DNA of 64,000 nucleotides from Lathyrus oleraceus (GCF_024323335.1 NC_066585.1:338397346-338461345), one strand, 5' to 3'; shown: positions 35,041 to 46,575, numbered from the stretch's first letter. Program-made: numbers and translations. The notes: a model not told the origin generated them from the letters alone.

Positions 35041-36387
35041 TTGCTCTGTAGCAGGGCTATGGCTTCCAGGAAGACTATCCGGATCAATTTTGTAGCAATC
35101 TCTCCTCAACTGAAGAATTTAGTGTCAGAATTTCCTGATCATGCTCAGTTTATCAAGAAACATGGTTCTCTCCTCAATTTGGTTACCACTGGTTTCAAAG
35201 AAGATATGATGAGAGTCCTATTCCAGTTCTTCGATCCTAAACATCATTGCTTCACTTTCCCAGATTATCCGTTGGTGCCCACATTAGAAGAATTCTCCAG
35301 GCTGCTTGGGATACCTATCCTTGATCAAACACCTTTCAATGGTTTAGAAAAGATTCTGAAGTCTGAAGAAGTTGCCGCGGCTTTACACATGACAAAGTCA
35401 GACATTGAAACTAATTGGGTGACAAGAAGTGGAGTTAAGGGTTTACTTGCCAAATTTCTGATAAATAAGGCCCGAGAATTCTTAAAAGTTATGGATGTCC
35501 ATGCTTTCGAAGATGTCCTAGCGTTACTAATCTATGGTTTGGTGTTATTTCCTAATCCAGACCGATTCATAGACATGAATACTATTAAAATATTTCTCAC
35601 TCATAACCCTGTACCTACCTTGCTTGGAGACATTTTGCATTCCCTTCACACCCGTACTACGAAGAGACAAGGGACTCTCATGTGCTGCATACCTTTATTG
35701 TCTAGGTGGTTTATTTCGCACCTTCCTCAATCAGTCTTGAAGAACGAACAGAATCTGAAATGGTCTCAAAGGATAATGTCGCTCTCCCATTCAGACATCC
35801 GTTGGTGTCCTCCTCTCAAAGAAGATGTTATCCTCATTGACCGTTGTGGAGAATTCCCTAACGTACCACTCCTGGGGATAAGAGGAGGTATTACTTATAA
35901 TCCTGCTTTAGCCCTACGTCAGTTCGGTTGTGCTCGAAGAGATGGTCCGCATGAAATAATTATCCAAGGCACTGTGTTTGACTATGACAATGACTCTCAA
36001 GGTCTCCGTCAAAGGTTTGTACGAGCTTGGGGCATGGTGAAAAGAAGCACGTTAGGACAGAAAAACTCTATTCCTATGGAACCTTATCTCAGATGGGTAC
36101 GCGCAAGAGCTCGTGAACTTGTCATGCCATATCTTGCAATCAGACCTCTGATTGTCGAACCAGAAGTTGAAGGAGGTTCCCCTCAGATCATTCCTTATCC
36201 AGATATGCCTACCAATGTTGAAGAATTGAAGAAATCCTGGATCCAGTTGAGAGAGGAAAGGGATACTTTTGAAACTCAGTTCGGTGCAGAAAGGAAGAAA
36301 GTATTAGAGCTCACCAGCCAGCTTAATGAGGAACGAAGACTCAATGCATATCTTCGCCCAAAAAGAAGCCGTCCCTGGGAGACTTGA
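35041..36387 (+). CDS. Ogre ORF1 protein, function unknown, intact (448 codons)
   Basis: The extra ORF that Ogre-type elements carry upstream of gag; its role is not established. The likely start is either ATG 35041 or the ATG at 35059 (MASRKTIRINF), which has the better family-like N-terminus. The N-terminal two thirds form a conserved globular region: LFQFFDPKHHCFTFPDYPLV, PTLEEFSRLLGIPI, ALLIYGLVLFPNPDRFIDM, HNPVPTLLGDILHSL, RWFISHLPQS, GGITYNPALALRQFGCARR. The C-terminus (about 395-440) is a charged coiled-coil (QLREERDTFETQFGAE...). Two decayed homologues lie at 52510-54498 (+) and 58321-59228 (-). It is separated by a 208 bp spacer from the gag frame. No lesion seen. Confidence 0.88.
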   Translation: MLCSRAMASRKTIRINFVAISPQLKNLVSEFPDHAQFIKKHGSLLNLVTTGFKEDMMRVLFQFFDPKHHCFTFPDYPLVPTLEEFSRLLGIPILDQTPFNGLEKILKSEEVAAALHMTKSDIETNWVTRSGVKGLLAKFLINKAREFLKVMDVHAFEDVLALLIYGLVLFPNPDRFIDMNTIKIFLTHNPVPTLLGDILHSLHTRTTKRQGTLMCCIPLLSRWFISHLPQSVLKNEQNLKWSQRIMSLSHSDIRWCPPLKEDVILIDRCGEFPNVPLLGIRGGITYNPALALRQFGCARRDGPHEIIIQGTVFDYDNDSQGLRQRFVRAWGMVKRSTLGQKNSIPMEPYLRWVRARARELVMPYLAIRPLIVEPEVEGGSPQIIPYPDMPTNVEELKKSWIQLREERDTFETQFGAERKKVLELTSQLNEERRLNAYLRPKRSRPWET

Positions 36388-36595
36388 GCTTTCATTGTAT
36401 TTTTATTATTCTTTTTGTAATGAACATTGATTAAAGAAATTATTAATAAAAGTTTCTCTCTTTTTGGTGGTTTACGCAAAGTTAAATTCCAAAAGTCCTT
36501 GAAAACATTTCATACATTGCATAGCATGACATAACATTGCATAACAGGTATTCTAAAAGATCAATGTTCTTACGGTCTTCCTTCTAAACAGAAAA

Positions 36596-39500
36596 ATGGC
36601 CCTCGAACAAACTGTCAAAGATCTCCAGGCTCAAAATGCTCAATTCCAGGAGATGATCCTGAGCTTATCCAAGGGACAGGAGGAACTGAAGGCTCTCTTG
36701 CTCGAGCAGAAGAAAGACAAGAAAGTTGTGAGTTACATCAACCCGGGAAGAAGGCTTAAAGGACAGGCCGCAGGAGTCAAGATTAGAATTCCGAAGGATC
36801 AAGAAGAGGATACAGAGAATGATTCAGAAGAGGAGAATGTTGATCTCTTCAACCCTGAGGACGACGATGAAGATTATGAGAATGAACAGTACTCTCCAAG
36901 AGATGGCAAGTACAAGTTGCTGGAAGAACGTATGCTAGCTATGGAGGGTCAGAAGGCACCCGGTCTGGATTTCGAAGGCTTAGGTCTGGTCTCTGATGTG
37001 GTCATTCCTCGCAAATTCAAGATCCCCACTTTCACTAAGTACGATGGTGCGTCTTGTCCTCAGATGCATCTGAGAGCTTATGTGAGAAAGGTTCAGCCGT
37101 ATACCACTGATAGGAAGCTATGGATCCATTTCTTCCAAGAGAGTCTATCTGGCACACAGTTGGAATGGTATTATCAGCTCGAGAGCTCTAACATCCGCAC
37201 CTGGACTGATTTAGCGACAACTTTCTACAAGCACTACCAGTATAACTCTGAACTAGCGCCTACCCGGCTACAGTTGCAGAATATGACTATGGGATCTAAA
37301 GAAAGCTTCAAAGAATATGCTCAAAAATGGAGAGATTTGGCTGGCCGAGTCAAACCCCCTATGACTGATCGAGAATTAGTGGACATGTTCATGGGTACAC
37401 TGACTGGTCCTTTCTACAGCCATCTATTGGGAAGTTCATCATCGGGTTTCACTGAACTTATATTAACAGGTGAACGTGTTGAAAGTGGAATTCGAAGTGG
37501 AAAGATACAGGCAACTGCCTCTGCAAGCACCAAAAGGTCCTACCAGGGGAGGAACGAATCAAATGCTGTGTACGGTCAAAGGGGTCGTAACAAGAAAAAT
37601 CGTGACCATACCATTGGAGCAGTTACGATTGCAGCACCTCCATCTCAAAACTTCCAGCACAGACAAGACAGGCCAAGAAGGCAGTTTACCAAGATCAATA
37701 TGACTTTAGCACAGGCACTGCAGGGTATGCTAAAAGCAAATTTGATTACCCTCAGAGATCCTCCTACGAATCCCAACACTACTTCTCCTCGTTATAATCC
37801 CAATGCCAGGTGTGCATATCACTCCGATAGCCCCGGGCATGATACAAACGATTGCTGGTCGTTGAAGAATAAGATTCAGGATATGATCGACGCTGGAGAA
37901 ATTGAATTTGATCCTCCAGAGACTCCTAATGTCATCACTGCACCTATGCCTAACCATGACAAGACTGTTAATGTTGTGGATGACAATTCTCACATTTCTA
38001 ATGTAGCTGATTTAACATCTCCTCTCCTGACCACCAAAAAGAACTTATTGCAAGCTGGTTTATTTCCAGGTTGTGCTGAAAATTGCGATCTCTGTATACT
38101 CCGACCCAATGATTGCTTGAAGTTGAGAAATGGTATTCAACGGCTGATGGATGATCGCACAGTTCTCTTCGAAAAGGTTCCCAGGGTGGAAAACCCTACT
38201 GAAGAAATATCTGTGATTGCTAGGTCCAAGGTTCCAGTGAAGATTACCGCTACTAGAGTGCCTGTGAAGATTACTGTTGAGCCCAAGGTAGCTCCCCTGA
38301 TCATTACTGCACCTGGCCCAGTACCGTATTCCTCGAGCAAAGCCATTCCGTGGAATTATGGAGGCGATGTTTACATCCATGGCGTAAAGCAAGTTGATAA
38401 TTCTGCTAATCCTAATGGCATTGTTGGGACTAGTAAAATTACTCGAAGTGGAAGGATCTTCTCTCCAGGAATCTCACCTCCCGCCCCTGAAACTCGAGGA
38501 AAGGAACCAGTCAACCCTTCTCAGTCAGAGACACCGGTCGAAGTTACTACTGAAGATGTTGCCAAACAAGAAATGGAAGAAGTGCTGAAAATTATCCGCA
38601 AGAGTGATTTTGATGTGGTGGAACAGTTAGGGCATACTCCGTCTAAGATCTCGATGTTATCCTTGTTGTTATCTTCTGAATCTCATGCCAATGCATTGAT
38701 AAAATTCTTGAAGACTGCTCATGTACCTCAGGAAACATCTGTCGATCAGTTCGAAAATTATGTTGCTCACTTGGCAGTTGACAATGGCCTAGGCTTTTCC
38801 GATGCTGACCTGACACCAGCGGGAAAGAATCACAATAAAGCTTTGCATATCTCCATTGAGTGTAAGGGGATCACCTTGTCTCATGTGTTGATCGATAATG
38901 GCTCTTCTTTAAACGTGCTACCGAAAGTTGTGCTCGATAAACTTGACTGTAAAGGCATTGAACTGAAACCTAGTGACGCTGTGGTGCGTGCTTACGATGG
39001 TGCGAAGAGCGTTGTCCACGGTGAAGTGGTCCTTCCTATCAAGATAGGACCTCAAGTCTTCAACATTATCTTTCACGTAATGAACATTCGTCCTGCCTAC
39101 TCCTGCTTGCTGGGACGCCCTTGGATTCATGGGGCAAGTGTTGTAGCTTCGTCTCTCCATCAAAAGCTGAGGTATCCAATAGAGGGTAAGATCGTCACTG
39201 TGTGTGGGGAAGAAAAGTATATTGTTAGTAGTGTGCATACCTTCAAATACGTCGAGATGGATGGTGAATTCGTTGAGACTCCTTCTCAGTCATTTGAAGT
39301 AGTTCCTCCGACTAATCCTGTCCTTAAGCCAACTTCCCGTGTGCCCAAGGTTATTCATGCTCCTCCTGCTATGATTTCTCTGAAAGATGCTCAAGCCATG
39401 GTTGAAGATGGTGGTCGTACTGGCTGGGGTCAACTGATCAATGTACCGTACAAGTCTGATAGATTCGGCCTGGGATTTAGCTCTGAGAAGGTAGTCAAGA

Positions 39501-39631
39501 ATCAAATTAATGCTGTAGAAGATGCTGACAGCGATTGCGACCTGGATAGCTGGATTTTCCCAACGATTGGTGACAGACTCAATAATTGGAAGGCTGAAGA
39601 CACTATCCCGATTTCCTTTAGTCAGGAGTAA
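36596..39631 (+). CDS. Ogre-like gag-protease protein, intact frame (1011 aa)
   Basis: Open from ATG 36596 to TAA 39629-39631. The N-terminus has a coiled-coil (ALEQTVKDLQAQNAQFQEM) and an acidic stretch (residues about 65-100). The gag core is about 135-305 (IPRKFKIPTFTKYDGAS, WIHFFQESLSGTQLEWYY, SFKEYAQKWRDLAGRVKPPM, LVDMFMGTLTGPFYSHLLG). A CX..H..C zinc-like segment follows near 400 (CAYHSDSPGHDTNDCWSLK). The aspartic protease-like domain has LIDNGSSLNVLP near 763-775, with D-N-G in place of D-T/S-G, then CLLGRPWIH. Near 933-965 a glycine-rich run (RTGWGQL ... DRFGLGF) is reminiscent of a G-patch; that is a guess. The following pol frame is separated by a non-coding spacer. Confidence 0.88.
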   Translation: MALEQTVKDLQAQNAQFQEMILSLSKGQEELKALLLEQKKDKKVVSYINPGRRLKGQAAGVKIRIPKDQEEDTENDSEEENVDLFNPEDDDEDYENEQYSPRDGKYKLLEERMLAMEGQKAPGLDFEGLGLVSDVVIPRKFKIPTFTKYDGASCPQMHLRAYVRKVQPYTTDRKLWIHFFQESLSGTQLEWYYQLESSNIRTWTDLATTFYKHYQYNSELAPTRLQLQNMTMGSKESFKEYAQKWRDLAGRVKPPMTDRELVDMFMGTLTGPFYSHLLGSSSSGFTELILTGERVESGIRSGKIQATASASTKRSYQGRNESNAVYGQRGRNKKNRDHTIGAVTIAAPPSQNFQHRQDRPRRQFTKINMTLAQALQGMLKANLITLRDPPTNPNTTSPRYNPNARCAYHSDSPGHDTNDCWSLKNKIQDMIDAGEIEFDPPETPNVITAPMPNHDKTVNVVDDNSHISNVADLTSPLLTTKKNLLQAGLFPGCAENCDLCILRPNDCLKLRNGIQRLMDDRTVLFEKVPRVENPTEEISVIARSKVPVKITATRVPVKITVEPKVAPLIITAPGPVPYSSSKAIPWNYGGDVYIHGVKQVDNSANPNGIVGTSKITRSGRIFSPGISPPAPETRGKEPVNPSQSETPVEVTTEDVAKQEMEEVLKIIRKSDFDVVEQLGHTPSKISMLSLLLSSESHANALIKFLKTAHVPQETSVDQFENYVAHLAVDNGLGFSDADLTPAGKNHNKALHISIECKGITLSHVLIDNGSSLNVLPKVVLDKLDCKGIELKPSDAVVRAYDGAKSVVHGEVVLPIKIGPQVFNIIFHVMNIRPAYSCLLGRPWIHGASVVASSLHQKLRYPIEGKIVTVCGEEKYIVSSVHTFKYVEMDGEFVETPSQSFEVVPPTNPVLKPTSRVPKVIHAPPAMISLKDAQAMVEDGGRTGWGQLINVPYKSDRFGLGFSSEKVVKNQINAVEDADSDCDLDSWIFPTIGDRLNNWKAEDTIPISFSQE

Positions 39632-39897
39632 TTGTCATTGTCTATTTTAGTGTTGCAAATTTTTAATTTTTACAATTGAACTTCTTAAAGCATTGTGTCT
39701 ATGCCCGGGGCACAATAGCTAATTTGTTAAGGGTTTTGTCATTTTCATAAGCACATTCACATTCAATAAATCAATGGACTTTTTGCATTCAAATATTGCG
39801 CTCCTTATCTTTCCTGTCATCTTTTAAACAAGCTATGTTTTCTTACACACACTCACGTAACGAATTGCAAATCCATATCCACTCTGGATCCTGTTGA
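39632..39897 (+). other. Spacer between gag-protease and pol, probable intron site
   Basis: AT-rich and non-coding. In described Ogre elements an intron lies between protease and RT and is spliced in part of the transcripts. The position fits; I did not identify a decisive donor/acceptor pair. Confidence 0.5.
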
Positions 39898-40541
39898 TAA
39901 TAATTCTGCTACTGTTAATTATGGCTTTGAAAATCCGATCTACCAAGCCGAGGATAGAGGTGAGGAAGATTGCGAAGTCCTTGGAGAACTTGCCAGACTG
40001 TTACTGCAAGAAGAAAAGACCATACAGCCGCATGAGGAATCAATTGAAATTGTAAATCTGGGTACTGAAGTAGAAGTCAAAATAGGAGCAGGCTTGGAAA
40101 ACAGTGTCAAAGAAAGATTGATTCAGATGGTACATGACTATGTAGAGGTTTTCGCTGGAAAAATCAAGAGATAACATGGAATGATGAATGTCAAGAAGCT
40201 TTTGACAAAATCAAGAAGTATCTCCAAGAACCTATAAATCTGATGCCACCAGTTGAAGGAAGACCTCTAATCATGTATTTGACCGTGTTAGAAAATTCAA
40301 TAGGGTGTGTGTTGGGGCAACATGACGAGTCTGGTCGAAAAGAGGATGCAATATACTACCTTAGCAAAAGGTACTGACTGTGAAACAAGATACTCACAAC
40401 TGAGAAAGCTTGCTATGCTTTGGCTTAGGCTGCTCGCCGACTAAGACAGTATATGTTGAATCATACCACTTTATTGATTTCTAAGATGGATCTTATCAAA
40501 TATACATCTGAGAAACCTGCTCTCTCCGGAAGAACAACAAG
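39898..40541 (+). pseudogene. Remnant of Ogre-like pol: RT start joined to broken RNase H
   Basis: The start of pol is recognisable (NYGFENPIYQAEDRGEEDCE ... MVHDYVEVFAG). At about 40158 it jumps straight to sequence homologous to the end of RT and the RNase H domain (TWNDECQEAFDKIKKYL, MYLTVLENSIGCVLGQHDES, YYLSKR), in another frame and with several stops. The RT palm, including the catalytic YxDD block, is absent. A second jump near 40532 goes from an RNase H/connection segment (EKPALSGR) directly to integrase. Each jump is a deletion relative to complete Tat elements. Without RT this copy cannot reverse transcribe itself. Confidence 0.85.
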
Positions 40542-41174
40542 ATGATTGCTGACCTCGGCACGCAGTTCAAAATAAAACACCATAACTCTTCTCCGTACCG
40601 GCCAAAGATGAATGGCACCGTAGAAGCTGCTAATAAGAATATCAAGAAGATCATACAAAAGATGACAGTAACATACAAAGACTGGCATGAGATGTTACCC
40701 TTTGCTCTTCATGGTTATCGCACTTCAGTACGAACTTCGACAGGGGCAACTCCTTTCTCTTTAGTCTACGGAATGGAAGTTGTTTTACCAGTGGAAGTTC
40801 AGATTCCCTCTCTAAGAATCATGAAAGAGGCGGGCTTAGATGAAGATGAATGGATTCAGACTCGACTCGATCAGATAAATTTGATTGATGAGAAGAGACT
40901 TGCGGCTGTTTGTCATGGGCAGATATATCAGAAGCGCATGACTCAGGCATTCAACAGAAAGGTCAAGAGACGGGTGTATCAAATTGGCGACTTGGTGGTC
41001 AAGCGTATCATTCTACCACAAGGTGATCCCAGAGGCAAATGGACTCCCACATACGAAGGGCCGTTTGTAGTTAAGAAGGTATTCTCTGGTGGAGCCATGA
41101 TGCTTGCTACAATGGATGGCGAAGACTTCCCACATCCCGTGAACGCAGACATAGTTAAAAAATACTACGCATAA
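40542..41174 (+). pseudogene. C-terminal part of Ogre-like integrase
   Basis: A 210-codon open frame with the last part of the integrase core: FKIKHHNSSPYRPKMNG then TVEAANKNIKK, which keeps the catalytic glutamate (about residue 28), and WHEMLPFALHGYRTSVRTST, TPFSLVYGMEVVLPVEVQIP. The C-terminal DNA-binding part follows (VYQIGDLVVKR, GPFVVKKVFSGGAM). The zinc domain and both catalytic aspartates are missing because of the upstream deletion. No chromodomain, as expected for Tat elements. Listed start is the first ATG, not a true start. Confidence 0.9.
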
Positions 41175-42024
41175 AAGAGACCCGCTAGGTCGATGTATCT
41201 AGGCAAAAGTAAGGGAATCCCGACGAACCAAAAGGGTTCGGGCAAAAATTAGGGATAAACATATAAAAATGTACACCCGGCAAGTCGAAAACCTGAAAAG
41301 GCGGCTTGGGGCAAAAAGGGTATCCTGGTGGACTGAAAACCTGAAAAGGCGGTCCAGGCAAAAATTAGGGATTAAAGCGTATGACTATGTCCCGTTCTCA
41401 GTCAGCTTCACCCAAGACAAAGGGACTGAACAAGCCAATCACTTTTATCCGACAGCAGGAGATGAGAGGCTTGAAGACATAGTGGCAGTGGTGGAATTAA
41501 AATCAATAGGACTTTTTCTGCATAGCTTTCTCTTTGTTTTCTTGACAACTTCCTCTTACTAGGATTTCTGTCTCCTTGTACACAAATTGCCTGTTTATAG
41601 GCCCTCTTTCAAAATCAATACAATTTTATTTCGAAAAAAATGTTGTTGTTTTACTTCCTCTGTTTTGTTTGCGTAAACGTCCATTGATTTAATTCGAATG
41701 AGTATATGCGTTTGAACATGATTGATGCTTACCAAAAATACATACATAAAATAGCAATAGCAGTTACTAAAAGACTTTAGGGTCGAGGATAAGGTCTAAC
41801 CATGCTTTCCAACAAGTCCGGTTACAAATCCTTTCCCCAGCAAAAACCAGTTATTCCCCAGAAGAAATTGGCATCATTAGACAGACTGGTCATCTCTTCC
41901 GTCCCCAGCCAGGCTTCCGGTGAATATTTCTACCATCAGACCGAAATCAAGTATCCCCAACTAAGAAAGGGTCATCGATACAAATATCTCCAACCAGAAT
42001 ATGGGGATTTATTTTCCCCTGGCA

Positions 42025-42175
42025 AAGTTTTTCAGACGCATAATTCATTCATGCATCATTCCACATCATATACGTGCATGCAATGTTCGCATTTATTTTC
42101 AGACGCATAATTCATTCATGCATCATCATATACATGCATGCAATGTTCGTGTTTATTTTCAAAAGCGTAAAACAT
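42025..42175 (+). repeat. Tandem repeat of about 65-73 bp in the Ogre-like 3'UTR
   Basis: Units share TTTTCAGACGCATAATTCAT and CATGCATGCAATGTTCG; two good copies and a diverged third. Confidence 0.85.
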
Positions 42176-42339
42176 CTCATGCATCATAACATGGCATGAG
42201 GCTAACTCTTTTTTCAGGTTAATTATCCTCCCGATACAGTCAAAACAAAGGTTCATTCAGACGGACACCCTTATCGGTTACATTCGAGATTCAGATGCAT
42301 CTTTCAGATATAATCCATATGAATGTTCATTCTGACAAG

Positions 42340-42925
42340 CATTCTGACATCCTCCTAACGATGGCATCTATAAGCCCATCCCAGACATTTATTGTAAATA
42401 CAACATGTACAAATATTGTCAGATATAGCCTAACGTACGGTTCATTCTGATTCAGCCTAACGTATGGTTCCTCCAACTGCTCAATACGGTCTAGCGTACG
42501 ACCCATTTGGATGTTCATCCCCTCGGATACGATCTAGCGTATGATCCATTCTGATCTTTATTCCTCCGATACTACCCAGCGTACGGTACATTCTGAAACG
42601 TGGTCTAGCGTACGACTACCCTTTCATCCTCAGATACAGCCTGATGGACGACTCATTCTGCAACTCAGATACGATCTAGCGTACGATCCATTCTGATCTT
42701 TCATCCTCAGTGAAGTCACCGCCTAAGGGACAACTCACTCTGTTATTCAGATACGGTCTAGCGTATGATCCATTCTGATCTCTTATCTCCAGCAGCGTAT
42801 AACACACTCCGACTCCCCAGCGAAGTCGACGGCCTAAGGGATGACTCACTATACGGTCTAGCGTATGACCCGGTATGACACCCATGTCTTCAGATATCGC
42901 CTAATGTACGACGCACTCTGAAGCT
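42340..42925 (+). repeat. Degenerate tandem repeat of about 50-60 bp in the Ogre-like 3'UTR
   Basis: Around ten diverged units built on GATACGGTCTAGCGTACGA followed by a CCATTCTGAT phrase. Unit length varies. Confidence 0.8.
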
Positions 42926-43089
42926 CTCATCATCAAACTTCCTGGATGGCATCTTTAAGCCCATCTCTATCAAGACTAACTTTTAATTGACAAGTGCAAA
43001 TTTTTGGGGCATTCTAAGTGTTCAATAATCTTCCACCTCCAGACCACGAATGGCGTAAATACCATTCTAACTCTTTCGGTTCAAGAATA

Positions 43090-43104
43090 TTGAACAGGGG
43101 CAGC
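43090..43104 (+). other. Polypurine tract of the Ogre-like element
   Basis: TTGAACAGGGGCAGC directly before the 3' LTR start TGTCATACCCC. Confidence 0.8.
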
Positions 43105-45086
43105 TGTCATACCCCAAAATTTGCCCGTTAATCTGGCAAGACATTTTTCAAGGCACTCCAACTCATTACTCAAGGCATTGATCTTAAAGGAACAAAGACC
43201 CAACACACAGGTGGTCAAATCCAGAAAATGGCTTAAAATGGCTTGATCGCTAGGAGAGCAAAGTCATTCGCCTAGCGAACCCTTCGCTACGCCACTCGCC
43301 TAGCGAAGCTTGCGAATACCAGAAAATTCTGGGCTTCATTCTGAGCCCATCAGGTCACAAAAATTATTATAAATAGCAGAGCTTCATTCAGAAAAGGACA
43401 CACAGAGACGGACGGACAGAAACCCTAGCAAGGAAACTCTAACAGAAGCAACCGAGCAAACCCTGGAGGCTAACCCAGAGAATTCAGAGCAACCTTAAGA
43501 GAAACCCTGAAGGAAACTCATCTGCACAAAGGTTACCTCCGCCCAACTCAATCCGGCATCAACCCTAAGAGCGTTCTGCCAATTCAAGGTTGCAACTCAA
43601 TTGCAAACAGGTTTGCATTACTATTACCACTTTATGTTCCTAATTCACATGTGATACCATAATTAAATTCATAAATATATTTGAGGTTTTGCATGTGGAC
43701 TTAAGTATGCCTGGATATATTGAATGTTTCACCATGTAATTGCTGTAATGGATGCCATAAGGTTTGGAGCTTGCTGAAACCGTACTGCTGTTAAATTCAA
43801 AACCCGCAGCCGTTCGCTAGCACATCGCTAAGCGAATATGTAGCGAGTGCTCGCTAAGCCTTCGCTAGGCGAGGCAGTAGCGAACATGACAGTCGCTGTT
43901 TTTCGTTCTGTTTTGATCTTTGCTCATCTGACCTGTTTTATTATAACCATGCTTTGTTTACCTGATACTATTACTGCTTTGGTGCAACTCTTGATTGCAC
44001 CCCATTTGGTGTTCTGACCTGTTTGCGGAATTTTGTAAGGGCTCACATACTCCCGAAGAAGGTAGCCTTCTAGGTATTCCACTTTATTTGTGGGATACCC
44101 TTATGGAGATTCATCCTAATTACCTAATTGATTACAAATGTTTTGGAGATTCATCCTAATTACCTAATTGATTACAAATGTTTTGGAGATTCATCCTAAT
44201 TACCTAATTGATTATAAAATATTGCCTTTGAATATGTGATCTTGGACCTCTCTTTGTTGCCTTATGGTATTACGGTATTACGGTCATGTCCCGCGAATGT
44301 GGGGATACGCTTAGCAAAGATCCTTCGATTAAATCATCAGGTCCCTATAAGATAAATCATAGTCCCTCGGATGTTGCCTGCGAATATATGATTTTGTCCC
44401 TCGATGACCCTTCGTTGTAGCCTACGGTTAAATGATGATTGTCCCTTCGAATGCTAAGGTATCCTTGCAAATGTTGCCTTCAATGACCAATCGATGACCC
44501 CACGATGTCCCTTTACATCCAAAGGATAAAACTACTTACTTCTCAATAGTAAGGACAGTTTTACCCTCATAAGGATAGGAAATGCCCATAAAGACCTTGG
44601 GTAGGTATAACTCTTAAATGCTGAATCACAAACTCAAAATACTTTTCATACATCACACTTTGCAAAACATCTCCTAGAAAATCACCACTTGGTATACGTT
44701 CGTACTAGAATCATTGCCAAGTTATATTTTTCTAAACAACTTTCCAAATTAAACGAGATAAATACTTTGTATACATTCGTACAAGAATCATTACAAAGTT
44801 GAACTCTCTTTTCAAAACATTTCCTAAGCAGCTCTCACACACTTTTTCAGACAAGAAAAACATAAGTGATCAAGCAATTAAGAGCCCATGGATAACCATG
44901 GATACAAAGGGTGCTAACACCTTCCCTTTGTATAATGTACCTCCCGAACCCAAAATCTAATTAAGGTCTTTCCTGTTCTTTTCCACCTTTCCTTCTTGGA
45001 TAAAAGAAAAGTCGGTGGCGACTCTTGCTATCTGCGACATTTGCTTTCCAAAGCAAAAACACACAAAGTCAGTTCACCGTATGACA
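43105..45086 (+). repeat. 3' LTR of the Ogre-like element
   Basis: 1982 bp, about 99% identical to the 5' LTR by eye. It differs by scattered substitutions, a 9-bp insertion near 43309 and one extra GGTATTAC unit near 44272. Confidence 0.95.
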
Positions 45087-45091
45087 CTAGG

Positions 45092-46210
45092 TTATTTAGG
45101 TAGGAACTCCTTCCAATTGTATCTAATACAACTCTCGAATATTTTAGTTAGATGAATAACTCCTTATTCCAATCCATCACATGGATCATTTCCAACTCTT
45201 GCTTCTAAACATATATAATCTTATTATAATTTGTTTAGTTAAGTTTGACTCATTGTTTTAGCAATTGGATAGTACGATTATCCCACTGCACCTTACTAAT
45301 ATAGAACATGCACCTCGCGTAGGTGAAACCTACATTATTCGATACTAGTCTTGATGAGGGCTAAAACTTGGAAAGCATAAACTTAATACTTAATTTGAGG
45401 GAATTTACAATAATTCTGATCTCACTGGCTTATTTATCATATAAATCGTCTCTCACATGCATCAATATACATACAAAATGAAATAGTTATGGCCCCTAGC
45501 ACAATTGTTCTCCCAAGCCAATGAGAGAACTTAAGTTATCCTAATAACGATCTAAGCTTCTCCAAGCAAGATCTTCAAGGGTGTCCTCCTCTGATATTGT
45601 ATTCTTCTCTTTCTTCATAACATTATATTACATAAAATAAACTCATTTTACATACGAGGGAGTGAGATGAGAAAAGAAGTTGCATTAAAAGATTACAAGA
45701 GAGGCATGACACGCATGTCGTATTTTAAAATCCCAAAAACAAAATAAAGGAAAACAAAGACCATAACTGATCACCATAAGACAATAATAATAAACACATT
45801 ATTATTATTATGTTAAATTATGTTAATTAAATAAACCAAATTAAATTTCGGCGACCGGTCACACTACACAGAGTTAGTCGGGGGTTCCACTGACCATTGA
45901 TCGCTCAAAGGAAAACAACCATTAAGTGTCTGAATGAACGAAACAGCAACAGTATATCATATATACCGTATTTTGCATTAGGATTACTTATATCATATAT
46001 ATAACTTGATCGATCTCAATTGTGTAACCTATGGACGATCGATGTATCGCTGCTTCACTATACTAACGTCGGATTCCGAAGCATAGTCAACATCAATCAT
46101 CCAAATCGTACACACATGATGCCAAATTTAATTACTTGTTTATTCTTTGATTCATTCTATCTTTTAATCGTATTAATACAGAAAATAAACAGTTATCAGA
46201 TACATGGTTT
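45092..46210 (-). repeat. Copia leader, PBS-proximal part
   Basis: Non-coding minus-strand leader resumed after the nested element. Contains a TTATTATTATTATG-type stretch near 45800. No gene. Confidence 0.8.
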
Positions 46211-46214
46211 CGTA

Positions 46215-46230
46215 AGTGGCTCTGATACCA
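46215..46230 (-). other. Primer binding site of the copia element (tRNA-iMet)
   Basis: Minus strand TGGTATCAGAGCCACT, one base from the end of the 5' LTR. Confidence 0.93.
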
Positions 46231-46460
46231 CTGAAGGAGAAGAGCGATCCAAAATGCAGCGAAATTTAAAAAATTTCTCCTTTAGTGATCCTTACGAATG
46301 GGCATGATCAGTGATAGAATCGTTACCTCTTGTGGTGATTGAAACCTTTGATGCATATCTACGGAGCGGTCACGAACGTTGAATAGTGACAATGCCTCTA
46401 CTCAGCCCACACGAACGAATTCCTTCAATCTCAGTGCTAGTTGTTACGAATGAAGGCTTT

Positions 46461-46575
<115 letters not shown>

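Larger units (their letters stand above)
41175..43089 (+). other. 3' untranslated region of the Ogre-like element
   Basis: Non-coding. The first part has repeated AACCTGAAAAGGCGG phrases (41290-41360). Two tandem-repeat blocks follow (42025-42175 and 42340-42925). Short open frames here are shadows of the repeats. Confidence 0.8.
32384..45086 (+). mobile_element. Ogre-like (Tat lineage) Ty3/gypsy element, 12.7 kb, internally deleted
   Basis: LTRs 32384-34347 and 43105-45086 read TGTCATACCCC...CCGTATGACA. CTAGG at 32379-32383 and 45087-45091 is the target duplication. It has the Ogre marks: tRNA-Arg-type PBS, ORF1 before gag, and a spacer between the gag-protease frame and RT where Ogre elements have an intron. 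The pol region has lost the RT palm, part of RNase H and the front of integrase. LTRs differ by roughly 20 substitutions plus a few indels by eye (about 99% identity), so this is the youngest of the three nested elements. Confidence 0.95.

Noticed and set aside
42340..42925. CRISPR-like spaced repeats
   Set aside because: Units are degenerate and variable in length, with no unique spacers of constant size, inside a retrotransposon 3'UTR of a plant genome.
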